Below, piece after piece: positions 1 to 7,331 of a stretch of DNA of 64,000 nucleotides. The notes under the pieces are model-generated. The model was not told the origin of the DNA and did no database searches. It worked only from the letters and a program-made list of their open reading frames with translations. The stretch's first letter is position 1, and each line of letters begins with the position of its first letter. This DNA comes from Planosporangium flavigriseum (GTDB lineage: Bacteria > Actinomycetota > Actinomycetes > Mycobacteriales > Micromonosporaceae), in the NCBI RefSeq assembly GCF_011947225.1, contig NZ_JAATVW010000007.1:124001-188000 (forward strand), given 5' to 3'. A program made the position numbers and the translations under genes.

Positions 1-880
1 AGCCGAGCGGCCGCCACATCAGCGGCCAGGTCACCCCGACCGCCTGGATGCGCTGGCGCGGCACCGTCTGGCTGCGCGTACTCAGCAGGCCGTGGTACAG
101 CCGCAGGCCCGCGGAGTCCTCCAGGATGTGGAAGTGCCAGTCGTCGACGATGCGCCGGATCGGCACCTGTACGACGCCGACCATGGCGGTGAGCATGCTG
201 CCGACGGCGACCAGATTCCACACCTCCTGCCGCTGGTAGGGCAGGAGGGCCACCACGAGCCCGACCGGCACGAACCAGGTGTGCGGCGTGAGTAGTTGAG
301 CGAGGAGAACCCGGCCGTTGCGCACCGAGTGCACGGGCCGTTCGACCGGTCGCTGTCCCGGCGTGAGGCCGTCAAGGCCGCCCGCCAGGGACAGGAGGTG
401 CTCGCGCAGCCGGGTCGCGACCGGCAGGCTGAGGTAGGCCAGCGGGGCCTCGGCCCGGAACGCGCCGATGACCTCCAGCCGCAGTTCGGCCATGCCGGTC
501 AGGCGGGCGAGCAGCGGGCGTACGACGTCGACCGCCTGTAGCCGTTCGAGCGGTATCGCCCGGGTCCGCCGCCAGAGCAGGCCTTCCGAGATCCGCAGTT
601 CCCGCCCGTGGATCTGGTATCCCGTGGTGAGCCAGCTGACCGCGGCGACGGTGAGGGCCGCGACGAGCACAGCAAGGGCGCCGAGCGCCCACCGCGCCGG
701 GCCGAGCTCCTGGTACCCCTGCCAGGAGAAGACCGCGATGACGATCGCCAGCATGTGCAGGCCGCGCAGGAGTGGGGTCACCGGGTGCAGGCGCTGGCGC
801 GGCTCGACGGCGGTCGCGGTGATCTCCCGGTCCGGCGCCTCGGCCGTCGACGTGCTGGTCACGGCCTCTCCGATGCTCAC
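1..880 (-). CDS. PH domain membrane protein, YdbT-like (3' end outside window)
   Basis: At least 293 residues; the gene runs off the left edge, so its C-terminus is missing. The start is a GTG that overlaps the stop of the upstream gene (GTGA), which indicates translational coupling. Visible parts are a first pair of hydrophobic segments (about residues 38-85), a bacterial PH (bPH2) block with the motif RAIPLERLQAVDVVRP, a second hydrophobic pair near 205-235, and the beginning of a second PH block (TRSQTVPRQRIQAVGV). Repeated TM-pair plus bPH2 units are typical of the YdbT family, which is usually encoded beside a single-unit YdbS partner, as here. Its molecular role is unknown; a membrane or envelope function is inferred. 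Confidence 0.85.
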   Translation of the reverse strand, partial: MSIGEAVTSTSTAEAPDREITATAVEPRQRLHPVTPLLRGLHMLAIVIAVFSWQGYQELGPARWALGALAVLVAALTVAAVSWLTTGYQIHGRELRISEGLLWRRTRAIPLERLQAVDVVRPLLARLTGMAELRLEVIGAFRAEAPLAYLSLPVATRLREHLLSLAGGLDGLTPGQRPVERPVHSVRNGRVLLAQLLTPHTWFVPVGLVVALLPYQRQEVWNLVAVGSMLTAMVGVVQVPIRRIVDDWHFHILEDSAGLRLYHGLLSTRSQTVPRQRIQAVGVTWPLMWRPLG

Positions 881-1374
881 AGCCCCTCCGAGCGGGCGTC
901 GCCGAGCGACGACAGCCGGTCTCTCAGCCGTGCGGCCTCGACCGAGGGCAGGCCGGGGATCCGGGCGTCGCTCGCCGCCGCCGCCGTGTGCATCGTGACG
1001 GTGGCCAGCCCGAACAGCCGCTCCAGCGGGCCGGCGGTGACGTCGACGAACTGCATCCGCGCGTACGGCACGATGGACAGCCTGCGCAGGAACAAGCCAT
1101 GGCGTACGAGCAGGTCGTCGTCTCGCTCGGCGTAGCGCCAGGTCCGCACCGACCGCGCCACGAGGACGGCGCTGACCAGCCCGATCGCGATGGCGACGGC
1201 AGCCACGAACAGCGGTAGGCGGTTGTCGATGAACAGCAGCGCGGCGAGGTTGGCGGCCACGACCACCACCGTGCTGGCGAGCACCTGAAGCTCTTCGATC
1301 ACGACGAGGCGGCGCGACACCCGCCGCCAGGTAATGGTGTCCGGCGACGGCTCGAGCGCGAGTGCCTGGGTCAC
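877..1374 (-). CDS. PH domain membrane protein, YdbS-like
   Basis: 165 residues, GTG start. Two hydrophobic segments (about 28-50 and 53-72) are followed by a bPH2 domain with the characteristic LSIVPYARMQFVDV strand and a C-terminal stretch (GLATVTMHTAAAASDARIPG) like YdbS proteins. It is the first gene of a two-gene unit with the YdbT-like gene, overlapping it by 4 bp. The pair probably forms a membrane complex; no catalytic residues are expected. Confidence 0.88.
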   Translation of the reverse strand: MTQALALEPSPDTITWRRVSRRLVVIEELQVLASTVVVVAANLAALLFIDNRLPLFVAAVAIAIGLVSAVLVARSVRTWRYAERDDDLLVRHGLFLRRLSIVPYARMQFVDVTAGPLERLFGLATVTMHTAAAASDARIPGLPSVEAARLRDRLSSLGDARSEGL

Positions 1375-1391
1375 AGGCGTGAGCCTATTGC

Positions 1392-1610
1392 TCAGGACAG
1401 CGGTTCAACCTCACGGAGAAACCCGCGAATCCTTAAGAATTCCGCAAGTCCTTCTTTGTGGTCGTCGCACGCGAGCCAGTTCTTGCGCCGCTCCTCGGTG
1501 TGGATGCGCGGGTTGTTCCAGCGCAGCGCCCACCTGGCCGGTTCACGGCAGGCCTTTGCGGAGCAGATCAAGAGTTCGGCGTCCGGTGCGGGTGAGAAGG
1601 GCGCGTTCAT
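1392..1610 (-). CDS. Small conserved Cys-containing protein
   Basis: 72 residues from an ATG at 1610. The open frame continues upstream, but that part is low-complexity and unlike a protein. The sequence contains ICSAKACREPARWALRW, then a second cysteine cluster (ACDDH), so a Cys-X4-Cys ... Cys-X2-His arrangement could bind zinc. It resembles a small conserved actinobacterial hypothetical protein with the same RWNNPRIHTEERRK core. Function unknown. It is probably transcribed divergently from the MoxR operon. Confidence 0.7.
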   Translation of the reverse strand: MNAPFSPAPDAELLICSAKACREPARWALRWNNPRIHTEERRKNWLACDDHKEGLAEFLRIRGFLREVEPLS

Positions 1611-1927
1611 TGGCACGGCATGCAGTGTGCCAGGTGCGCGGTCGGCCGGGCCGGGAAGGGATCGAGCGCCGGGCGACCACGGGGGAAGCCGCCCGGCGAC
1701 GGGTGAATCGTACCCTCGGATCCCCCCGCGCTGTCTACCCTTGTCCGCTCTCCGGTGGACGGTTCCGGTTGGCTGATCGTCAATTACCGAGCGATCCCGC
1801 ATCCCGAGCCCAATTCTCCTTCACTTTCCGCTGCCTCCGGGCCCGGTCCGGGTGCCCGGGCGCGATCGCGGACACGTTCATGCGACGCTTGGAGCGATCC
1901 TTACGTGTCTGCAGTTGTGGAGGACCG
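1611..1927. other. Intergenic region between divergent genes (317 bp)
   Basis: No convincing gene. It must hold the promoters of the small Cys protein (minus) and the MoxR operon (plus). An imperfect inverted repeat, TGGCAC at 1611-1616 and GTGCCA at 1627-1632, lies directly upstream of the small gene and could be an operator. No good -35/-10 pair was recognised for the MoxR operon. The MoxR ribosome binding site (GGAGG, 1919-1923) closes the region. Confidence 0.4.
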
Positions 1928-3070
1928 GTGGCTGAACCGACCATGCCCGCGCCGACCCCGTCCGACTCCAGTGCTGGCGAGTCCGGAGCCGACGGTCGGT
2001 CCGCCACCGCCCCAGCTACCACCCCAGCCCAGGACGCAACGCTGCTGGAGCGGGCCCTGTTCGAGGTCAAGCGGGTCATCGTCGGTCAGGACCGGATGAT
2101 CGAGCGGATGTTCGTGGCGTTGCTGGCCCGCGGCCACTGCCTCCTCGAAGGTGTTCCCGGCGTGGCGAAGACCCTCGCGGTCGAGACGCTCGCCCGAGTC
2201 GTGGGTGGCACGTTCGCACGGATCCAGTTCACGCCGGACCTCGTGCCCGCCGACATCGTCGGTACCCGCATCTACCGCGCGTCCAGCGAGAAGTTCGACG
2301 TGGAGCTGGGGCCGGTGTTCGTCAACTTCCTCCTCGCCGACGAGATCAACCGGGCCCCGGCCAAGGTCCAGTCGGCGCTCCTGGAGGTCATGGCCGAGCA
2401 GCAGGTGTCGATCGGCGGGGAGACCCATCGGGTGCCGCAGCCGTTCCTGGTGATGGCCACCCAGAACCCGATCGAGCAGGAGGGCGTGTACCCGCTGCCG
2501 GAGGCGCAGCGCGACCGGTTTCTCATGAAGATCCAGGTGGGGTACCCGACGGATGCCGAGGAGCGGGAGATCGTGTACCGGATGGGCGTCTCCGCACCCG
2601 AGCCCGCCACCATCTTCAGCCCCGCCGACCTGCTGGGCCTGCAGCGCAAGGCCGACGACGTCTTCGTGCACAACGCGCTGGTCGACTACGCCGTGCGGCT
2701 CGTGCTGGCGACCCGCGCGCCGGCCGAACACGGCATCCCCGAAATCGCGCAGCTCATCCAGTACGGGGCGAGCCCCCGCGCGTCGCTGGGCATCGTGCGC
2801 GCCACCCGGGCCCTGGCCCTGCTGCGCGGCCGCGACTACGCCCTGCCGCAGGACGTCCAGGACGTCGCCCCGGACATCCTCCGCCACCGCCTGGTGCTGT
2901 CCTACGACGCCCTCGCCGACGACATCCCGGCCGACCAGATCGTCAACCGGGTCCTCGCCGCCGTGCCGCTGCCGACCGTCGCGCCGCGGCAGAACTCCGC
3001 GCCCGGAGGCCCACCCGGTGGCGCCGCTGGGCAGCAGCCGGCGTCAGCGTGGCCCGGGCGGCCGGCATGA
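1928..3070 (+). CDS. MoxR family AAA+ ATPase
   Basis: 380 residues, start GTG chosen because GGAGG (1919-1923) lies 4 nt upstream; an ATG at 1943 would be too far from it. After a Pro/Ser/Ala-rich leader of about 40 residues comes an AAA+ core: Walker A GVPGVAKT (an Ala where most MoxR have Gly), a Walker B-like LADEINRAP, and sensor 1 in MATQNPIEQEG. MoxR ATPases act as chaperones that remodel VWA-domain partners, and DUF58 and VWA genes follow directly. The order matches moxR1-Rv1480-Rv1481 of M. tuberculosis. A Pro/Gly tail ends the protein. Confidence 0.93.
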   Translation: MAEPTMPAPTPSDSSAGESGADGRSATAPATTPAQDATLLERALFEVKRVIVGQDRMIERMFVALLARGHCLLEGVPGVAKTLAVETLARVVGGTFARIQFTPDLVPADIVGTRIYRASSEKFDVELGPVFVNFLLADEINRAPAKVQSALLEVMAEQQVSIGGETHRVPQPFLVMATQNPIEQEGVYPLPEAQRDRFLMKIQVGYPTDAEEREIVYRMGVSAPEPATIFSPADLLGLQRKADDVFVHNALVDYAVRLVLATRAPAEHGIPEIAQLIQYGASPRASLGIVRATRALALLRGRDYALPQDVQDVAPDILRHRLVLSYDALADDIPADQIVNRVLAAVPLPTVAPRQNSAPGGPPGGAAGQQPASAWPGRPA

Positions 3071-3113
3071 GCCTTCCGGCTCCAGCATGGTATGAGGACG
3101 AGGCGGTGTCGCC

Positions 3114-4115
3114 GTGAGCCCCGCCGGGCTCTCGGCGCTGGCGCGGCTTCGCCGGCGCGGGTTCGCCGCGCCCGCGCCCGCCTCCCCGGCCGGCGGTGCC
3201 GAGTTCGACGCGGAGTTCGATGAGGCCCGCGCCGAACTCGTGTTGAGCCGGCTCCAGCTGTTGATCACCCGCAAGCTCGACGGGCTGCTGCAGGGCGACT
3301 ACCTGGGGCTGCTGCCCGGACCGGGCACCGAGGCGGGCGAGTCGCGGGAGTACCGCGCGGGCGATGACGTCCGCCGGATGGATTGGCCGGTGACCGCCCG
3401 TACCCAGACGCCGCACGTCCGCCGGACCGTGGCCGACCGGGAGCTGGAGACCTGGCTGGCCGTGGACCTGTCGGCGAGCCTCGACTTCGGCACCGCCCAG
3501 TGCCTCAAGCGCGACCTCGCCATCGCGGCCGCGGCGGCGATCGCGCACCTCACCGTCCGTGGCGGCAACCGGATCGGCGCGGTCGTCGGCACCGGGGACA
3601 GCCGGGTACGGATGCCGGCCCGGCCCGGTCGCAAGGAGGCCAACGGCCTGCTGCGCCAGATCGCCCGTACGCCGTCGAAGGCGGGGCGCGACGATCTCGG
3701 CGGGCTCGTCGACCTGCTCAACCGACCGCCCCGCCGGCGCGGCATGGCGGTCGTCATCTCCGACTTTCTCGCCCCGGTCGAGTCCTGGGCCCGACCGCTG
3801 CGGAAGCTCGCCGTACGACACGACGTCCTGGCCGTCGAGATCGTCGACCCGCGCGAGCTCGACCTGCCCGACGTCGGGGTCATCGCGTTCGTCGAACCCG
3901 AAACCGGGCAGATGCACGAGGTACAGACCGCTGACCCGCGGCTGCGGGAGCGGTACGCGGCAGCCGCGGCCGCGCAGCGTTCGACCATCGCCGGCGCGAT
4001 CCGCGGTGCGGGCGCGGCGCACCTGCGACTACGCACCGACTCCGACTGGCTACTCGACATCGTGCGGTTCGTGGCCGCGCAACGCCATGCCCGTACCAGG
4101 GGGACCACGCGATGA
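3114..4115 (+). CDS. DUF58 domain protein
   Basis: 333 residues, GTG start. The DUF58 core motif is present (SREYRAGDDVRRMDWPVTAR), followed by a degenerate VWA-like region (LAVDLSASLDFG) and a C-terminal half (AVVISDFLAP) of the same fold. DUF58 proteins are routinely encoded between MoxR and VWA proteins and are thought to join them in a cell-envelope or stress-related complex. It overlaps the VWA gene by 4 bp (ATGA). No transmembrane segment is evident. Confidence 0.9.
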   Translation: MSPAGLSALARLRRRGFAAPAPASPAGGAEFDAEFDEARAELVLSRLQLLITRKLDGLLQGDYLGLLPGPGTEAGESREYRAGDDVRRMDWPVTARTQTPHVRRTVADRELETWLAVDLSASLDFGTAQCLKRDLAIAAAAAIAHLTVRGGNRIGAVVGTGDSRVRMPARPGRKEANGLLRQIARTPSKAGRDDLGGLVDLLNRPPRRRGMAVVISDFLAPVESWARPLRKLAVRHDVLAVEIVDPRELDLPDVGVIAFVEPETGQMHEVQTADPRLRERYAAAAAAQRSTIAGAIRGAGAAHLRLRTDSDWLLDIVRFVAAQRHARTRGTTR

Positions 4116-5062
4116 TCCGTTTCCTCGAACCGTGGTGGCTGCTGACCGTCATTCCGGTCCTCGCGGTGGCCGGCGCGTACGTGTGGCGCCAGGTGCGGCG
4201 GAAGGCGTACGCGATGCGCTTCACCAACGTCGAACTGCTGCGGGTCCTCGCGCCGCGCGGTATCGGCGCACGGCGGCACCTCGCGGCAGGCGCGTTGCTG
4301 GTCGCGCTGCTGGCGATGGCCGCCGGTATGGCCCGGCCGTCGGTCGACACCAGGGAACCACTCGAGCGGGCCACGATCATGCTTGCCATCGACGTGTCCC
4401 TGTCGATGGAGGCCACCGACGTGGCACCGACCCGGATCCAGGCGGCGAAGCAGGCCGCCAGCGAGTTCGTCAAGAACCTGCCGCCGACCTTCAACGTGGG
4501 GCTCGTGGCGTTCGCGAAGTCCGCCAATGTGCTGGTCTCGCCCACGAAGGATCGACCGGCCATCCAGCAGGCGCTCAACGGGCTGCAACTGGCCCAGTCC
4601 ACGGCGACCGGCGAGGCGGTCTTCTCGTGCCTGGAGGCGCTGCGCAGCGTGCCGGCCGACGGGGCCCAGGGGCTTCCTCCCGCGCGGATCGTGCTGCTGT
4701 CCGACGGGTACCGCACGTTCGGCCGCTCCATTGAGGAGGCTGCCACGGCGGCGGACACGGCCAACGTGCCGGTCTCGACGATCGCGTTCGGCACCGACAC
4801 CGGGATGATCGAGATCGACGGGCAGGCGCAGCGGGTACCGGTCGACCGGCCGTCGCTGCAGCGGCTGGCGCAGGCCACCAAGGGCCACTTCTACGAGGCG
4901 ACGTCCGCGGCCGAGTTGAAGCAGGTGTACCAGGACATGGGCAGCTCGATCGGGTACCGGACGAAGCCGCGCGAGGTGACCCAGTGGTACGTGGGGACGG
5001 CGCTGCTGTTCGCGCTCGCCGCGGCGGCGATGAGTCTGTTGTGGACGTCCCGGCTGCCGTGA
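4112..5062 (+). CDS. VWA domain membrane protein (BatA-like)
   Basis: 316 residues. It has two N-terminal membrane helices (about 8-25 and 55-73), an extracytoplasmic or cytoplasmic VWA domain with an intact MIDAS DxSxS (Asp94, Ser96, Ser98 in LAIDVSLSME) plus LLSDGYRTFG, and one C-terminal membrane helix (about 288-310). This is the layout of aerotolerance-type BatA proteins and of Rv1481. The ATG overlaps the DUF58 stop. It is the last gene of the MoxR-DUF58-VWA operon and is followed by a hairpin. Confidence 0.9.
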   Translation: MIRFLEPWWLLTVIPVLAVAGAYVWRQVRRKAYAMRFTNVELLRVLAPRGIGARRHLAAGALLVALLAMAAGMARPSVDTREPLERATIMLAIDVSLSMEATDVAPTRIQAAKQAASEFVKNLPPTFNVGLVAFAKSANVLVSPTKDRPAIQQALNGLQLAQSTATGEAVFSCLEALRSVPADGAQGLPPARIVLLSDGYRTFGRSIEEAATAADTANVPVSTIAFGTDTGMIEIDGQAQRVPVDRPSLQRLAQATKGHFYEATSAAELKQVYQDMGSSIGYRTKPREVTQWYVGTALLFALAAAAMSLLWTSRLP

Positions 5063-5088
5063 CCGGAGTCGCCGGCTAGCTCACCACG

Positions 5089-5113
5089 CCCTCCACCGTA
5101 CGTCGGCGGAGGG
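5089..5113 (+). terminator. GC-rich hairpin after the VWA gene
   Basis: CCCTCC-a-CCG (5089-5098) pairs with CGG-c-GGAGGG (5104-5113) around a 5-nt loop, 26 bp after the VWA stop. No U-tract follows. Position fits a terminator of the MoxR operon, and it is also downstream of the minus-strand micro-ORFs. Confidence 0.6.
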
Positions 5114-5119
5114 CCGGTT

Positions 5120-5203
5120 TCAGTGCGCGCTGACCAGAACGAAGACCACGGCCACCCACAGGGTGGCGAGGGTGAAGCCCAGTGGGGCGAGGTAACGGCT
5201 CAT
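5120..5203 (-). CDS. 27-residue single-helix membrane microprotein
   Basis: The frame reads MSRYLAPLGFTLATLWVAVV followed by FVLVSAH and a TGA. It is one hydrophobic helix with a short basic N-terminus, so it would insert in the membrane. A GGAG sits 6-7 nt upstream of the ATG on the minus strand. It lies where M. tuberculosis has Rv1482c but is unrelated in size. Too short for most gene finders; expression is unproven and function unknown. Confidence 0.45.
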   Translation of the reverse strand: MSRYLAPLGFTLATLWVAVVFVLVSAH

Positions 5204-5365
5204 CGACGGCTCCGGACGAGGCGAGAGGCGGACATGACCGGGGTGGGGTCAGAGCCGTGGCCGATGTCGCGGCGCCCTCGCGCCGGTCAGCGTGGACGTC
5301 GGTTCTCCACGTGCCGGTACGCCGACCGGATGGCCGGGAGCGGATGGGCGTGCGACAGGAGTGCG

Positions 5366-5416
5366 TCAGACAGTGACGCGAATCCGGCCACGACTCGGAG
5401 GATCGCTATCTCGCAC
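5366..5416 (-). CDS. 16-codon ORF behind a perfect Shine-Dalgarno
   Basis: A GTG at 5416 opens a 16-residue frame (MRDSDPPSRGRIRVTV). It is preceded on the minus strand by AGGAGGTGATC, a full match to the 16S anti-SD, 8 nt from the start. The peptide has no recognisable motif. It may be a leader peptide for the downstream 27-residue membrane ORF, or the SD may belong to a structured RNA. Low confidence as a gene; the SD itself is clear. Confidence 0.3.
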   Translation of the reverse strand: MRDSDPPSRGRIRVTV

Positions 5417-5480
5417 AGCGATCACCTCCTGAAGGTCGGGGCCGGTGGGGAGCGCGTAGGGCGCTCCGTAAGCGGGCATC

Positions 5481-5509
5481 ATCGTACACGTATCTCAGCC
5501 GAATTTCAC
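5481..5509 (-). promoter_or_regulatory. Candidate promoter for the micro-ORFs
   Basis: On the minus strand GTGAAA (5504-5509) and TACGAT (5481-5486) are separated by 17 nt, each matching 4 of 6 consensus positions. It points toward the 16-codon ORF and lies in the divergent region upstream of fabG. Confidence 0.35.
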
Positions 5510-5604
5510 CACGCGGGTTCGCTGTCCGACTTCTGTGTACCGGCCGGTAGCACATAGTCTCCGGTCCGAGAGGTACACGACCGAGACGGACAAAAGGGGG
5601 CACC

Positions 5605-6309
5605 GTGGCGCGCACGGTACTGGTCACGGGTGGTAACCGCGGCATCGGACTGGCGATTGCACGGGCGTTCGCCGCGCAGGGTGACCGGGTAGCGGTGACG
5701 CATCGCGGTGGAGCGGCGCCGGAAGGGCTCTACGGCGTCGTCTGCGACATCACCGACCCGGTCGCGGTCGACAACGCGTTCAGCAAGGTCGAGGCCGAGT
5801 TGGGCCCCGTCGAGGTCCTGGTCGCCAACGCCGGCATCACCGACGACACGCTGTTGCTGCGGATGAGCGAGGAGCAGTTCACGCGGGTGGTCGACACAAA
5901 CCTCACCGGCGCGTTCCGCTGTGCCAAGCGCGCCGCACCGAAGATGTTGCGGGCTAAATGGGGCCGTATGATCTTCATCTCGTCGGTCGTCGGCCTGTAC
6001 GGCAGCCCCGGGCAGGTGAACTACGCGGCGAGCAAGGCGGGCCTGGTCGGCATCGCGCGCTCGATCACCCGCGAGCTCGGCAGCCGTAACATCACGGCGA
6101 ACGTCGTGGCGCCCGGTTTCGTGGAGACCGACATGACCGCCGAGCTGCCCGATGACCGTAAGAAGGCGTACCGCGAGGCGATCCCGCTCGGCCGGTTCGC
6201 CGCGCCCGACGAGGTGGCGGCCGTGGTGACCTGGCTCGCCGGTGACGGCGCGGGGTACATCAGCGGCGCGGTCATCCCGGTCGACGGCGGCCTGGGCATG
6301 GGGCACTGA
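5605..6309 (+). CDS. fabG: 3-oxoacyl-ACP reductase FabG
   Basis: 234 residues, GTG start. It reduces 3-oxoacyl-ACP with NADPH in type II fatty acid synthesis (cytosol). The Rossmann motif GGNRGIG is near the N-terminus, NAG is at VLVANAG, the catalytic Ser is in FISSVVG, and the YxxxK pair is in YAASK. The C-terminal PVDGGLGMGH is typical of FabG1/MabA. Followed by fabI as in the mycobacterial fabG1-inhA operon, but here a 125-bp spacer with tandem repeats separates them. Confidence 0.95.
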   Translation: MARTVLVTGGNRGIGLAIARAFAAQGDRVAVTHRGGAAPEGLYGVVCDITDPVAVDNAFSKVEAELGPVEVLVANAGITDDTLLLRMSEEQFTRVVDTNLTGAFRCAKRAAPKMLRAKWGRMIFISSVVGLYGSPGQVNYAASKAGLVGIARSITRELGSRNITANVVAPGFVETDMTAELPDDRKKAYREAIPLGRFAAPDEVAAVVTWLAGDGAGYISGAVIPVDGGLGMGH

Positions 6310-6416
6310 GGCTGCGGCGTTTCAGCGGCTGCGGCGTTTCGGGCTGCGGCTTCTCGTGGCTGCGGCGTTTCGTGGCTGCGGTGATTTTGCGGCCTCGGCC
6401 ATGAGCGGCTGTGGCC
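6310..6416. repeat. Seven-unit 16-bp tandem repeat between fabG and fabI
   Basis: Units beginning GGCTGCGG (last ones GGCCTCGG and GGCTGTGG) start at 6310, 6327, 6342, 6358, 6374, 6391 and 6407, a period of 15-17 bp; the first five share the core GGCTGCGGCGTTTCG with small changes. The array starts at the last base of the fabG stop codon and ends shortly before the fabI ribosome binding site. It encodes no plausible protein. Confidence 0.8.
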
Positions 6417-6434
6417 ACTGAGTAGGGGGTTGGA

Positions 6435-7202
6435 ATGTCAGGACTGCTCGCCGGCAAGCGCCTGCTGGTCACCGGTGTCATCACCGACCAGTCGATCGCG
6501 TTCTCCATTGCCAAAATCGCCCAGGATGAGGGCGCCGAGGTCGTGCTCACCGGGTTCGGCCGGCTCTCGCTCGTCGAGCGCATCGCCAAGCGGTTGCCGA
6601 AGAAGGCGCCCGTCATCGAGCTCGACGTGACCAGCGACGAGCACCTCGAAGGGCTGGCCGACAAGGTCCGCGAGCACGTCGACGGGCTCGACGGCGTCGT
6701 GCACTCCATCGGGTACGCGCCGCAGAGCTGCCTCGGCGGTGGGTTCCTGGACGCGCCGTGGGAGGACGTGGCCACCGCGCTGCACGTCTCCACGTACTCG
6801 TACAAGTCCCTCGCCATGGCGTGCCTGCCCCTGATGAGCCCCGGTGGTGCCGTGGTCGGCCTGACCTTCGACGCCACGCAGGCCTGGCCGGTCTACGATT
6901 GGATGGGCGTGGCCAAGGCCGGTCTCGAATCGGCGAACCGCTACCTCGCGCTGCACTTGGGCGCCAAGGGTATCCGGGCCAACCTGGTCTCCGCCGGTCC
7001 GCTTCGGACGATGGCGGCCAAGTCCATCCCCGGCTTCGAGCAGTTCGAGGAGGCGTGGACCAACCGGGCGCCGCTCGGCTGGAGCCTCACCGACCAGGAG
7101 CCTGCGGCCCGAGCGTGCCTGGCGCTGTTGTCGGACTGGCTCCCGGCGACGACGGGTGAGATCGTCCACGTTGATGGAGGATTCCACGCGATCGGCGCGT
7201 GA
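6435..7202 (+). CDS. fabI: Enoyl-ACP reductase FabI (InhA type)
   Basis: 255 residues, ATG behind TAGGGGG. NADH-dependent enoyl-ACP reductase, last step of fatty-acid elongation. It has the divergent SDR nucleotide motif VTGVITDQSIAFSIA and the FabI/InhA active-site Tyr-X6-Lys (YDWMGVAKAG). VDGG near the C-terminus is conserved. As the InhA-type member it would be the expected isoniazid/triclosan-class target. In mycobacteria the ferrochelatase gene follows directly; here about 6.5 kb of accessory genes intervene. Confidence 0.95.
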   Translation: MSGLLAGKRLLVTGVITDQSIAFSIAKIAQDEGAEVVLTGFGRLSLVERIAKRLPKKAPVIELDVTSDEHLEGLADKVREHVDGLDGVVHSIGYAPQSCLGGGFLDAPWEDVATALHVSTYSYKSLAMACLPLMSPGGAVVGLTFDATQAWPVYDWMGVAKAGLESANRYLALHLGAKGIRANLVSAGPLRTMAAKSIPGFEQFEEAWTNRAPLGWSLTDQEPAARACLALLSDWLPATTGEIVHVDGGFHAIGA

Positions 7203-7331
7203 GGCGACGTTTAGCGCGGTTGTTTTCGGCGAGTCTCCTCTCGTTCGAAAGGATGGCTGGTACGACTCTGGCGACACAGGCCAGGGGCCGCCGCACCTCC
7301 TGATCCGATTCCGGCGAGGGAGGGGAGTGGT

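Noticed and set aside
5418-5433. Plus-strand GATCACCTCCT as the 3' end of a 16S rRNA gene
   Set aside because: No rRNA sequence precedes it; it is the complement of a perfect SD on the minus strand.
7253-7303. 16-codon ORF before the radical SAM gene as a RiPP precursor gene
   Set aside because: AAAGG abuts the ATG, too close for an SD, and no core-peptide motif is visible; kept only as a low-interest finding.
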